From contig CAZUMS010000018.1 of the NCBI GenBank assembly GCA_964621525.1, positions 1 through 64,000 of the forward strand: DNA of 64,000 nucleotides. Direction: 5' to 3'. Positions 50,658 to 60,400 of the stretch are shown in pieces (the stretch's first letter is position 1; every line of letters starts with the position of its first letter). The stretch is from CAZMGV01 sp964621525 [NCBI: uncultured bacterium] (GTDB lineage Bacteria; JAGRBM01). The translations under genes and the position numbers were made by a program. The notes below the pieces were generated by a model. The model was not told the DNA's origin. It saw nothing but the letters and a program-made list of their open reading frames with translations, and did not search any database.

Positions 50658-51437
50658 TCAGCGGAACCGGCGCGAAAGCGTGGGCAGGCGCTTGCGGGCC
50701 TCTTCCACCAGGGCAGGATCCAGCCGGGCGAAAGCAATGCCTTCCTCATGGTCCGGAACGAACGCCACCCGCTCGCCCCAGGGAGAGAAAATGGCGCTTC
50801 CGCCGGAAAACCTGTCCTTCGCCCCCTCGCCGATCCGGTTCACTCCCACGACCCACGAGAGATTTTCGATCGCCCGGGCCTTGAGCAGCGTGTCCCAGTG
50901 ATCCCGCCGGGGGGCAGGCCACTGGGCGATGCAGAAGATCGCGTTCGCACCCTGCGCCGTGAGACGTCCGACCCACTCGGGGAACCGGAGGTCGTAACAG
51001 ATGCTGAGCCCTGCCGCGATCCCGTGCCCCAGCTTCGCGACGGTCTGGCCGGAGCCTTCCCTGTAGAAATTGTGTTCCCCGGCCGGCTCGAACAGGTGGA
51101 CCTTCCGGTAGACGGTCAGCTCGCCGACGGGTCCCATAAGAAGTCCTTCGTTATAGAAACCCGGGCCATCCTTTTTCACGAACGAGCCGTAGAGCCAGAT
51201 CCCCTGTTCTTTCGCCCGGATCTTCAGCCGCTCAACCACCCGCTCCGTCTCGGCCGCGATGCGGTCCCCGTCGGTCAGTGAAAAGTTCGAGCTGGCCGCC
51301 TCGGGCAGTAGTGCCACCAGCGGATGTTCCGGCGGCAACCGGTCGAGAAGCCTGAATATCGTCTGCTCGTTGGCAGCAACATCGCCGCGAACGACGTCGT
51401 ACTGGAGAACGGCGGCGGTGAGGATGGGGTTTGACAT
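50658..51437 (-). CDS. Carbon-nitrogen hydrolase, omega-amidase-like (nitrilase superfamily)
   Basis: Predicted 259-residue amidase. The catalytic triad of the nitrilase superfamily is E46 (LLPEAA), K112 (VYRKVHLF) and C147 (LSICYDLRFPEW). The pattern resembles NIT2/omega-amidase or YafV-type enzymes that remove the amide from alpha-keto acids such as alpha-ketoglutaramate, but substrate choice is not certain. It has no signal peptide. It is divergent from the acyl-CoA dehydrogenase gene (98-base gap) and precedes the AsmA gene. Confidence 0.9.
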   Translation of the reverse strand: MSNPILTAAVLQYDVVRGDVAANEQTIFRLLDRLPPEHPLVALLPEAASSNFSLTDGDRIAAETERVVERLKIRAKEQGIWLYGSFVKKDGPGFYNEGLLMGPVGELTVYRKVHLFEPAGEHNFYREGSGQTVAKLGHGIAAGLSICYDLRFPEWVGRLTAQGANAIFCIAQWPAPRRDHWDTLLKARAIENLSWVVGVNRIGEGAKDRFSGGSAIFSPWGERVAFVPDHEEGIAFARLDPALVEEARKRLPTLSRRFR

Positions 51438-51535
51438 CTTCGTCAGTCTACCCGATCTGGACGGAACATCACCAGAATGTCCACTTTCCCCTTTCTCCCG
51501 CAGCTCCGCCTTGCCCCGCCGTTGCGGGCCGCACT

Positions 51536-52687
51536 ATGAACAGACTTATGCTGCGCGAACTCACCGGTGAACAGAAGCTGCTCCGGCAGTCGGTCAGGGA
51601 CCTCGTGGACCGGGAAATCGTCCCCCATGCGACGGACTGGGACGAGCGGCAGGAGTTTCCGGCAAAGGTCTTCAGTCAGTTCGGCGAGATGGGACTCCTC
51701 GGCATGATGGTCCCCGTCGAGTACGGCGGCTCGGGCATGGACCCGGTGGCCGTGACGATGATCCTGGAGGAGGTTGGCCGGGGCTGCGCAGCGACGGCGC
51801 TCTCGCTCGGCGCCCATTCGGTGCTCTGCACGAACAACCTGTTCCGGAACGCCAGCGAGGAGCAGCGGAAGAAGTATCTCCCTGACCTGTGCACCGGCGC
51901 AAAATACGGCGGAGTGGCGATCACGGAGCCCGGCGCGGGTTCGGATGCCGTGGGCATGCAGACCCGTGCGGTGAAAAGGGGCGACAAATACATCCTGAAC
52001 GGGACCAAGATGTTCATCACGAACGGCCCCGTCGGCAGCACCTTCGTCGTCTATGCCAAGACCGGCGAGCCGTCCTCAAAGAACATCTCGACGTTCATCG
52101 TCGAGAGTTCGTTCCCCGGTTTCCGGGTCGGAAAGAAGCTGAACAAGATGGGCATGCGGGCGTCACCCACCTCGGAGCTTATCTTCGAGGACATGGAAGT
52201 GCCCGCAGCGAACCGCATGGGCGAGGAAAACCAGGGGGTCGCCCAGCTCATGCGGGGTCTTGATATCGAACGGGTCACGCTCGCCGGCATTTCGATCGGC
52301 ATCGCCCAGGCATCGGTGGACGAGGCGAGAAAATACGCAGCCGACCGCAGGCAGTTCGGAAAACCCATCGGAGAGTTCCAGCAGGTCCAGAAGATGCTGG
52401 CCGACATGCTCACCGAGACCGAGGCCGCCCGATCCCTCGTCTATGCGGCGGCGGAAGCCGTCGCCTCCGGCCGCAAGATCGCCCGCGAGGCCGCCATGGC
52501 CAAGCTGTTCGCCTCCGAGGTCGGCACACGGGCAGCCATGAAGGCGGTCCAGATCCTGGGCGGATACGGTTATATCAAGGAGTTCCCGGTCGAGCGGTTC
52601 GCCCGGGACGCCAAGCTCATGGAAATCGGCGCGGGCACGAGCGAGATCATGCGCATGATCATCGCCCGCGAGATGATGGCGGAGTAG
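51536..52687 (+). CDS. Acyl-CoA dehydrogenase (isovaleryl/long-chain type)
   Basis: Predicted 383-residue flavoprotein that introduces a double bond into acyl-CoA. FAD and substrate motifs are present (FGEMGLLGMMVPVEYGGSG, VAITEPGAGSD, YGYIKEFPVERFARDAK). The usual C-terminal YEGT catalytic Glu is replaced by IGAGTSEI, as in isovaleryl-CoA and long-chain dehydrogenases. Their alternative base matches E245 in GLDIERVTLAG. This suggests branched or long acyl-CoA substrates. The start ATG 51536 has no strong ribosome site; a further upstream frame to 51431 is unlikely. The stop is 7 bases before holB. Confidence 0.92.
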   Translation: MNRLMLRELTGEQKLLRQSVRDLVDREIVPHATDWDERQEFPAKVFSQFGEMGLLGMMVPVEYGGSGMDPVAVTMILEEVGRGCAATALSLGAHSVLCTNNLFRNASEEQRKKYLPDLCTGAKYGGVAITEPGAGSDAVGMQTRAVKRGDKYILNGTKMFITNGPVGSTFVVYAKTGEPSSKNISTFIVESSFPGFRVGKKLNKMGMRASPTSELIFEDMEVPAANRMGEENQGVAQLMRGLDIERVTLAGISIGIAQASVDEARKYAADRRQFGKPIGEFQQVQKMLADMLTETEAARSLVYAAAEAVASGRKIAREAAMAKLFASEVGTRAAMKAVQILGGYGYIKEFPVERFARDAKLMEIGAGTSEIMRMIIAREMMAE

Positions 52688-52694
52688 CGCGGCG

Positions 52695-53720
52695 ATGCCC
52701 CTGTCGGAAGTCATCGGCCAGGAAGCGGCGGTCTCGCGGCTTCGGAATTTTCTCGCGAGCGGACGGGTCCCCCACGCGCTGCTTCTGCTCGGTCCCGAAG
52801 GAACCGGCCGCCGGTTCGCCGCCGCGCGGATGTTCCAGGCGTTCGCCTGCGAGAAGCGCGGGAAGAACGGCGTTCCGGCAGACGACGCCTGCGGCCAGTG
52901 CAACTCCTGCCACCGGATCGCCCTTCATACCGGAAGTCCCGAGGGCTTCGGCGCCTACCCGGACCTTCATCTTCTGGAACCCGGCGCCAAGGGCACGATG
53001 GACAACATCCGGCACATCATCCGGTCCCTGTCCATGCGGACCTTCGCGGGCGGCGCAAAGGGGCTCATCCTCGACCCGGCGGACGATATGCGGGCCGATC
53101 ACGCGAACATCCTGCTGAAAACCATCGAAGAGCCGCCCGAGGAGACGCTGCTGCTACTCGTCGGCTCCAGCCGGTCGCAGATCCTCCCCACGATTCTCTC
53201 CCGCTGCATACCGGTGCAGTTTTCTCCGCTCGATACCGGGCTGATCGAGCGCCATCTCGTCGCGCACCCCCCCGCCGGAACCGAAATTGACCCGGGGCAG
53301 GCGAAATGGGCGGCGGCGCTCTCGCAGGGGAGTCTCGGTGCGGCCTGCCGGATGCTGGGCGGAGAGTTCCCGAAGCTGGAGGCTCTCACCCGGGATGCCG
53401 TTCGGGAAACCGTCGAGGCGAAGTCCGCACCCGGAGACTGGGGCGGACGCCTCGCCGCCGAGTTCAAGGGGAACCGCAAGTCCATGCTCGACTGGCTGGA
53501 CCTCATGGTGCTCGTGTTCCGGGCCGCCTTAAGGTCCGGCAGCGACCCCCTGCCCGGCGCCCTCGGGCAGGATGCCGCCTGGCTTGCCGGCGCCATCGAA
53601 CCGGACGGACTCGCCGACCGGCTGGACGGCCTGTTGCAGATCCGGAAGGCCATCGACGGCACTTCCCACTTGGAAATCTCCATCGACAGGCTCATGATGG
53701 AGCTTCGCGGCGAAACCTGA
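52695..53720 (+). CDS. holB: DNA polymerase III subunit delta'
   Basis: Predicted 341-residue clamp-loader subunit. The AAA+ fold has a degenerate P-loop GPEGTGRR in place of GxxxxGKT, as expected for delta', which does not hydrolyse ATP. A zinc-binding cluster is visible (Cys in FACEKRG, then CGQCNSCHR), and the LSRC motif is in place. It loads the beta clamp during replication. It is the middle gene of an operon with an acyl-CoA dehydrogenase upstream and RicT one base after its stop; this linkage with RicT is common in many bacteria. Confidence 0.93.
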   Translation: MPLSEVIGQEAAVSRLRNFLASGRVPHALLLLGPEGTGRRFAAARMFQAFACEKRGKNGVPADDACGQCNSCHRIALHTGSPEGFGAYPDLHLLEPGAKGTMDNIRHIIRSLSMRTFAGGAKGLILDPADDMRADHANILLKTIEEPPEETLLLLVGSSRSQILPTILSRCIPVQFSPLDTGLIERHLVAHPPAGTEIDPGQAKWAAALSQGSLGAACRMLGGEFPKLEALTRDAVRETVEAKSAPGDWGGRLAAEFKGNRKSMLDWLDLMVLVFRAALRSGSDPLPGALGQDAAWLAGAIEPDGLADRLDGLLQIRKAIDGTSHLEISIDRLMMELRGET

Positions 53721-53721
53721 C

Positions 53722-55053
53722 ATGCCCATCGAACTGGACATTTCTGCATTCGAGGCCGGGCCACAGCCCGCCGAGCTCGTTCCCGAGGGAATCCTCCGCA
53801 AGGGGGAGATCGTCGGCGTACGCCTGCCCGGCAGCCACCGGATCGAAGAGGTATTCCGCAACGGCATCGACGTGGAACCGGGCGACCTCGTCATCGTGAA
53901 CACCGCCGACGGCCACGAAATCGCCCGGGTCGTCTCGCTGATCCGTTACGGCTTCCGCGAGCACACGGGCGGCCGCAAGCTGGTCCGCCGGGCCGAAGGA
54001 GACGACCTCGCCCACAACGAACGGCGTACCCAGCGGAGCGAGGACGCCTTCCGCATCGCTGTCGAGGAAATCCGGGCCTGTAATCTTGACGGGCAGATGA
54101 AACCCATCTCGCTTGAAATCCATTACGACGGATCGGGGGCGAAGCTCTACTTCGCCGCCGACGACCGCGTGGATTTCCGCGAGCTGATCCGCCGCCTTGG
54201 CGGCCGGCTCCACACACGCATCGAGCTCCGTCAGGTCGGCCCCCGGGACCGGGCGAAGCTCGCCGGCGGTTACGGGCTCTGCGGCCGGGAGCTGTGCTGC
54301 TCGAGCTGGCTTGGCCATTTCCCGGCCGTGTCGGTGAAGCAGGCGAAGAACCAGAACCTCGCGCTCGACCAGTCAAAAATCACCGGCCAGTGCGGGCGCC
54401 TGCTGTGCTGCCTCTCCTACGAGGACGAGCAGTACAAGTCGGCCGCCCGGACGCTTCCCAAGCGCGGGTTCAAGTTCGTCCACGACGGCATGAACTACAT
54501 GGTGATCTCCACCCACCCGCTGCTCCGGAAAGTGCTGGTGGAAAGCGCCGAGCGCAAGCAGCATCTTCTGGACGGCGACACCTTCGACGCGGTGATCATG
54601 AAGGATTCCATCCAGCTGATCTCCCAGCCGAACTACCTGACCGGCGAGGCAAGGACCGCCGCTCTGGCACGGGCGGCTTCGGCCGTGTTCCCGCCCGAAG
54701 GCGCGATGCACGAAGCCCACCATGCCCATCCGCCGATCGGGGATATCGTCAACATGGAAGACGACGATACGGCCGCCGAACACCATGATGAGGCGCGCGG
54801 CGAAATCCCTTTCCGGTCTCCGGTTCAGGCAGACTCCGGCAGGGACAGCGGAAGCGAAAATGACGATGACGGCGAAGACACGGAAGCAGAAGGGCGCAGA
54901 AGTGGCCCGGCCTCCGGAAACCGTCTGCCCCTGCAGAACGCCGGTCCGGGTGGTGGACGCCCGCAGGGCCAGGGCCGCGGACGGCGGCGGCGCGGGCGGG
55001 GACGGGGCGGCCAGTCCGGGGGTCCCGCAGGCCAGGGGCGCCCACAGGGCTGA
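53722..55053 (+). CDS. ricT: RicT (PSP1-domain) regulatory iron-sulfur protein with long acidic/basic tail
   Basis: Predicted 443-residue protein. Residues about 28-285 are the PSP1/RicT (YaaT) core with its two characteristic cysteine runs, GYGLCGRELCCSSWL and GQCGRLLCCLSYE. In Bacillus the RicA/F/T complex carries Fe-S clusters and stimulates RNase Y-dependent RNA processing. The homologues RicA and RicF are not seen here. The C-terminal 150 residues are an unusual extension: an acidic segment (DDDGEDTEAEGRR) and a G/R-rich end resembling an RNA-binding tail. It starts one base after the holB stop. Confidence 0.92.
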   Translation: MPIELDISAFEAGPQPAELVPEGILRKGEIVGVRLPGSHRIEEVFRNGIDVEPGDLVIVNTADGHEIARVVSLIRYGFREHTGGRKLVRRAEGDDLAHNERRTQRSEDAFRIAVEEIRACNLDGQMKPISLEIHYDGSGAKLYFAADDRVDFRELIRRLGGRLHTRIELRQVGPRDRAKLAGGYGLCGRELCCSSWLGHFPAVSVKQAKNQNLALDQSKITGQCGRLLCCLSYEDEQYKSAARTLPKRGFKFVHDGMNYMVISTHPLLRKVLVESAERKQHLLDGDTFDAVIMKDSIQLISQPNYLTGEARTAALARAASAVFPPEGAMHEAHHAHPPIGDIVNMEDDDTAAEHHDEARGEIPFRSPVQADSGRDSGSENDDDGEDTEAEGRRSGPASGNRLPLQNAGPGGGRPQGQGRGRRRRGRGRGGQSGGPAGQGRPQG

Positions 55054-55080
55054 CCTCCCCACGCAGGCAACTCCGGCAAG

Positions 55081-55117
55081 AAAAGGGGCGTGCAGTGCAC
55101 GCCCCTTTTCGTTTTGG
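55081..55117. terminator. Bidirectional terminator between RicT and TopoVI-A genes
   Basis: AAAAGGGGCGTGCA (55081-55094) and TGCACGCCCCTTTT (55096-55109) are perfect reverse complements around one base. The strand ends in TTTTCGTTTT, and A-rich sequence precedes it, so it can work on both strands. It is well placed to end the RicT operon and the convergent topoisomerase gene. Confidence 0.85.
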
Positions 55118-55133
55118 CTTCGCTCCCCCGCGT

Positions 55134-56363
55134 TTACGACAGGAAGCTGTCGGGCCGCTGGAGTTTCTCCGGCAGGTAGACGTCGATGACGTAGTTCAGG
55201 CCGTGTTTGGAGAGCGCCTGCTGCTCGACGCGCTGCCCCTTGGAGAGCATCTTGTCGACGGCCTTCGCCCAGTCCTTGTGCTCCTGGAAGAAGCTGTCGT
55301 TCTTCAGGGCGTCCCGGGCGCGCTTGATGTCCACTTCCTTGAGCGGATGGGTCGGCAGCTTGTAGCGGTCGATGTCGTCCGGCGTGACGCCGAGGTAGGA
55401 CGCCTGCGGCACGCAGAAATACTCGTTCAGGTGCGCGTTGTTGCCCGAACCGACCTTGAGCGTCCGGTAGATGTTCGCGTAACCGTACGGGTCGCCGTCG
55501 GTGAACACATAGACCGGGATTTTGAACTTGTCGGCCACCCGGCGGGTGAACCGCCGCACCGAGCGGGACGGGACGCCCTGCATCGACACGAGGATACACT
55601 TCGAGGTCTGCCAGTATTTGTGCTCGTTCAGCCGCTCGAACATACCGGAGGTCTCGATACAGAGGATGAACTTCGCTTTCGATTCGAACTCGAGATCCTC
55701 GACCGAACTCGGGATCGCGTAGGACCCCTTGATGAACTGCGTGCAGTCGATCCGGTTCTGGCGGCCCGTGTTGCTGTCCGTCTCGATGACGGTGAGGAGG
55801 CCGCTCACGCTGCCGCCGTGCTCGTCCGGGCGGAAGCCGAGCTGCTCCTTGTTCACCCCGAAGAGCCCTTCGAGGTCGTCCATGATCATGTCCGACTCGG
55901 ACTGGTCGTGGCAGCCGGCCTCGCCCCAGTTCTTGGTCTGGTAGTAGGCATCCCTCTTGGTGGCGAAGTCGCGGGTCTCGATCAGGTCCCGGGAGAGCGC
56001 GAGCATGCGGAGCGTCTGGGCGAACGTCTTGATCGTGTTCACCGACATGGTGCGCTCGATCTGCTTGCCCTTCATCACGAAGTGGCCGACCTTGCGGTTG
56101 AACGTGACGTTCGACAGGGACCGCATCGGAAACTTCATCTTCGGCGCGCGATCCTTGAGGATCGTGTCGTAGACGCCCCGGCTCTTCTCCTTCATCTGGG
56201 AGAGCATTTTCTTGCCTTCGGGGGTCGGATTCCGCGGGCGCTCCTTCACCTGGAGCGTTGGGCCGTCGTCCTCTTTTTTGCCCTTTTTCTTCTTCGGAGC
56301 ATCGGCAGGGGCCGCGTCCATCGGAAGTTCCGGAGCGGCGGGGGTCTTCGTCTTCTTTGCCAT
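55134..56363 (-). CDS. DNA topoisomerase VI subunit A homologue (Spo11-like)
   Basis: Predicted 409-residue type IIB topoisomerase cutting subunit. The active tyrosine region reads [10 protein letters not shown] at about 136-144 (Tyr141 expected as catalytic). A Toprim domain has its Glu in [10 protein letters not shown] and the metal-binding [15 protein letters not shown] lysine- and proline-rich N-terminal extension (first about 45 residues) precedes the winged helix. Topo VI normally needs an ATPase partner (subunit B); no such gene is in this window. It is divergent from the MoxR/VWA genes. Function in DNA cleavage is inferred from conserved residues. Confidence 0.9.
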   Translation of the reverse strand: MAKKTKTPAAPELPMDAAPADAPKKKKGKKEDDGPTLQVKERPRNPTPEGKKMLSQMKEKSRGVYDTILKDRAPKMKFPMRSLSNVTFNRKVGHFVMKGKQIERTMSVNTIKTFAQTLRMLALSRDLIETRDFATKRDAYYQTKNWGEAGCHDQSESDMIMDDLEGLFGVNKEQLGFRPDEHGGSVSGLLTVIETDSNTGRQNRIDCTQFIKGSYAIPSSVEDLEFESKAKFILCIETSGMFERLNEHKYWQTSKCILVSMQGVPSRSVRRFTRRVADKFKIPVYVFTDGDPYGYANIYRTLKVGSGNNAHLNEYFCVPQASYLGVTPDDIDRYKLPTHPLKEVDIKRARDALKNDSFFQEHKDWAKAVDKMLSKGQRVEQQALSKHGLNYVIDVYLPEKLQRPDSFLS

Positions 56364-56577
56364 AACGGGCCTGCCCGGCCGCGCATCACAGCCCTCGGAA
56401 ATCCTGCGCGGCGGGGTCTCTATTCATGGCCGCTGGGGCGCGCGAGGTCAAACCGCCATGCGTTTCCCGACACCGCGTTCCTTTGGGCGCAAGGCCGCCT
56501 TGCCGCCCGCCGGGCGCTCCCCTAGATTTGAACCCAGCGGCTGCACCGTTGTGGCGGCACGCCAAGAGGACTCCACC

Positions 56578-57435
56578 ATGCCCCCACGCCCGCAGCGGTC
56601 CGCCGCCGAGATCGACTACAAGGAATACACATTCACCGAGGAGCCCTACTACCGGCCCATCGGCGACGAAGTGCAGCTGTTCGAGGCGGCCTACCGGGCT
56701 CGCCTGCCCGTGCTGCTCAAGGGCCCAACGGGCTGCGGAAAGACCCGGTTCGTCGAATACATGGCGTTCCGCCTAAAGCAGAAGGGGACGGCGGCGGCCA
56801 CCGTTCCGCTTATCACCGTCGCCTGCCACGAAGACCTCACCTCCAGCGATCTCGTCGGGAAGTTCCTGATGAAAGGCGACGAGACGGTCTGGGTGCCTGG
56901 GCCCCTGACCAAGGCTGTCGAGACGGGCGCCATCTGCTACCTCGATGAAGTGGTCGAAGCCCGCAAGGACACGACCGTCCTTATCCATCCGCTCACCGAC
57001 CACCGGCGGATGCTGCCCATCGACAAGAAGGGCACCATCGTCGAGGCGCATCCGGACTTCCTCCTCGTCGTCTCCTACAACCCCGGCTACCAGTCGGTGT
57101 TCAAGAACCTCAAGCAATCCACCCGGCAGCGGTTTGTCGCCATCGAGTTCGACTTCCCGCCCGCGGACGCCGAGGCCGAGATCATCGCTCACGAAACGGG
57201 TGTTACGAAGGTGGATGCCGAGAAGCTCGCGCGGCTCGGCGCGAAAGTCAGGAACCTCAAGCACCAGGGCCTCGAGGAAGGCGTATCCACGCGGCTCCTC
57301 ATCTATGCCGGCAAGCTGATCGCCGGCGGCATCGACGCCCGGCGCGCCGTCCGTATGGCCCTCACCGAGGCGCTTACCGACGACCCGGACGTCCAGACCG
57401 CGCTCGAAGACCTGGCCGCCGCCGTGATCGGCTAG
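56578..57435 (+). CDS. MoxR-type AAA+ ATPase (CbbQ/NorQ-like)
   Basis: Predicted 285-residue AAA+ ATPase. Walker A is GPTGCGKT (about residues 45-52) and Walker B is [10 protein letters not shown], with sensor-like SYNPGYQ and the arginine-finger region KQSTRQRF. MoxR proteins usually pair with VWA proteins to insert cofactors or remodel target complexes, as CbbQ/CbbO activate Rubisco and NorQ/NorD activate NO reductase. ATG 56578 has an AAGAGGA ribosome site 7 bases upstream. The very large VWA gene follows after 36 bases and is probably its partner. The target is unknown; no Rubisco or NO reductase gene is nearby. Confidence 0.9.
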   Translation: MPPRPQRSAAEIDYKEYTFTEEPYYRPIGDEVQLFEAAYRARLPVLLKGPTGCGKTRFVEYMAFRLKQKGTAAATVPLITVACHEDLTSSDLVGKFLMKGDETVWVPGPLTKAVETGAICYLDEVVEARKDTTVLIHPLTDHRRMLPIDKKGTIVEAHPDFLLVVSYNPGYQSVFKNLKQSTRQRFVAIEFDFPPADAEAEIIAHETGVTKVDAEKLARLGAKVRNLKHQGLEEGVSTRLLIYAGKLIAGGIDARRAVRMALTEALTDDPDVQTALEDLAAAVIG

Positions 57436-57471
57436 GCGGAATCTCCGGCGCCATGCCGGACGGGGACCGCG

Positions 57472-60400
57472 TTGAACGACTTTCTCTATTCCAAGTGGCT
57501 GAAGATCCTCGTCGCCCGGTCCGAGACCGTGTCGGGAATCGAGATCCCGTATCTGGATCCCTCGGACCCAAAAGTATCGGTGATCCTCGCCGGGGCGGAG
57601 AAGATCGATCCGGTCTCGCGCCGGGCCACGTTCGAGTTCCTCGCCCGGGCCCCCCAGCTCAGGGTCCCGCTGGAAACGCTCACGCTTATCGCACAGGTCG
57701 TGTCCGACACCGGAAAAGTAAACGCCGATATCGCGGTACATGTGGTTCACGCGGCGGCGGAGCTGTCGGAGAAGATCCGTTCCGACCAGCTTCGCGAATG
57801 GTCCGCCGAAGTCGTGAAGGTGGCCTCGGAGCTTCCCCGGGCGGCCGTCGCCGTGCTCAGGACCAGTGCACACTTTTATGAGTACAACCGCCGGGTCGGC
57901 CTTGCCGAATGGATCGAGGGCGGCCGCCGGACCTGGCAGCTTGGCTGGCAGACCTACGGCATGCTCGAGATGATCCTGGACAGCGCCGCGGAAGCGGCGT
58001 CGCTCCTTCCGCCGCGCAGTTTCGGGTTCTGGTGCGACACGGCAGCCCGCCTCGCGTTCCGGGCGAGCGGGCTAGCGCAGGATTTCTGCCAGCAGCCGGT
58101 GAATCCCGAACTGCCTGAACCACTCCAGTCGGCCAGGCTCGAACTTCTCGCCGCCGTCGCGACCCATCACCCCGAACAGTTCGCCGAATTCCGCCGGCTC
58201 TCGAACGACAGCCTCCAGAAGATCCCCGGCCAGTTCCGCGTGCTGGCACCCGTGATGGCGCAGCTCGTCCCGGCCTCTGCCGAGGGATGTTCGGCCGCAC
58301 TGAAAAAACTGCTCGCCACGGCAGACCAGATGGGGCCCGGCGACCAGCGCTACGAACAGGTGGCCGGCGCCGCGAGGCGGATCCTCGTGAAATCCCCGGC
58401 GGCAGCTCTCGGCCTCATGGAGTCGATGAGCGAGGTGCTTCGGCTCGTCGGCCCAAAAGAATTCATCGAGTGGATTGCCGAAGGCGAGCGGCTGCTCGAG
58501 ACGAGTCCTGTCCGCGCCGAGGCCCACTTCCGGCTGTCGTCGAAATCCGCCCGGGCATCGCTCGGCGCCTATGTTCAGGGAATCCGGTTCGAGGAGATCA
58601 CCCGTTCGCTACGGCTCTACGCGCAGGGGCTCACGGGCCGGGAAATCCCTCTCGTCCCGCTCGACTGGCAGAAGGGCAAGCTGCTGCCCACGACCGACGG
58701 CGAGAAGATCTACCTGCCAGCCCTCGTTTTCGAATACGGAAGCCGGGACGCGAACCGGCGGGTGTTCCGGGCCATGTGCGCCCACCAGTGCGGATACTTC
58801 GAGTTCGGCACCTTCGGCTTTTCCCTGGAAAAGCTGGCGAAGCTCAGGAGCTGGATCGTGAAGGTGAGCGAGATCGCCGCCGGCGCCGCCATGAACGGCA
58901 GCGATCTCGACCGGTTTTTCCTCCAGTTCCCGCTCCACCGGATGGCGAAGGACCTCTTCATCCTGCTGGAGAACTACCGGATCGACGAAGCGCTGATCCG
59001 CGAGTATCCCGGCCTGAGAGACGACATCGAGTGGATCCGGGCGGATGAGCTGTCCCGCCGATCACTGGACGGCAGCTTCACGCCGGCCGGGGCGCTCATC
59101 GAGCTGGCGGTTCAGCTCTCGCTCGGACGCGCCTCCCTGGTCGGCGAGGACCGGACCGAGGAAACGCTGACGCCCGAGCAGATGGAGATGGAGGAGCAGT
59201 TCCAGAACCTGCGGGCAATATTCGTGGACCTGAAGCGGCCCGAGACGACGGTGGAGCATTCGGCCCTCAAGACCGCCGAGATCTACCGGCTGTTCTCGAT
59301 GCTCCTCGACACCCGCGTGAAAGAATCGATCCGGCGGGAACTGGCCGAGGCGGACGGCGAGGAAACCATCCCCGGCGAGGAGCCGGCCAGGGAAGAAACC
59401 GGAAATTCTCCCGTCATCAGGCCCGGCAAGGGACCCGAGGCACCCGAACCGCAGTTCGACGGCAACTACGACAGGCCCTCGCCAGTGAGCTTCCACGGAG
59501 AGCTGAATCCGGACGAAATCCAGCGACGCTTCCAGGCCAAGGGCGCCCTCGACGTCGTGAGCCGCCTCATGGGGACCATCGACATGATGAAACCCGAGGA
59601 GATCGCCGCCTGGCTCGGCGACGACGAACTCAGTTTCCTCCCCATGGGCCCCGACGAAGAGGGGGGCGGCCGGGCCGTCTTCGCCTCGATGTTCGACATG
59701 GACCGGGTGAAGACGACGGCACGGGAGCACCCTGACCAGGTTCCTGAGCTTCTCCAGGAGTTCAACGACGACATCCGCCGCATGGCCCGGCTCGACACGC
59801 TGGACGAGCGGTACGACGACGCTTTCCGGTACGACGAATGGGACCATAAGCTCGGCGACTACCGCCACGCCTGGTGCACGGTGCGGGAAAAGAGCATCGA
59901 TACCGAGAATCCGGAGTTCGTGGACCGGGCGATGGCCGAACACTCGGGGCTGATTTCCAAGGTGATCCGCCAGTTCGAGGCGATCCGGCCGGAGCTGCTG
60001 AAGAAAGAGCACCGGCTCCCAGACGGCGAGGAAATCGACCTCAACACCGTCGTCGAGGCGGCGGCCGACCGCAAGGCCGGGCTCCCATTTCCCGAACGTA
60101 TCTATACCCAGCGCCGGAAGCAGGACCGTGAAGTCGCAGCACTGTTTCTCGTGGACATGAGCGCTTCGACGGGCGAAAAGGTCCCGGACGACGAACCTGC
60201 GCCCTCGCAGCCCCAGCCCGGCGCCGCAGCAGCACCGGCAGCGGCGTCACCCGGCTACGGCGACCCGCGCTTTGGCGGAGAACCGGCCCAGCCTGTCCAG
60301 GAAAGTCCCTTCGCCCAGAAGAAAACCGTACTGGATCTCCAGAAGGAAGCGGTCGTCGTCATGAGCCAGGCATTGAACTACCTGGGCGATGACTACGCGA

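Noticed and set aside
54373-55599. A 408-codon minus-strand frame spanning the RicT tail and the start of the TopoVI-A region
   Set aside because: It crosses the strong bidirectional terminator and two real genes, and carries no domain.
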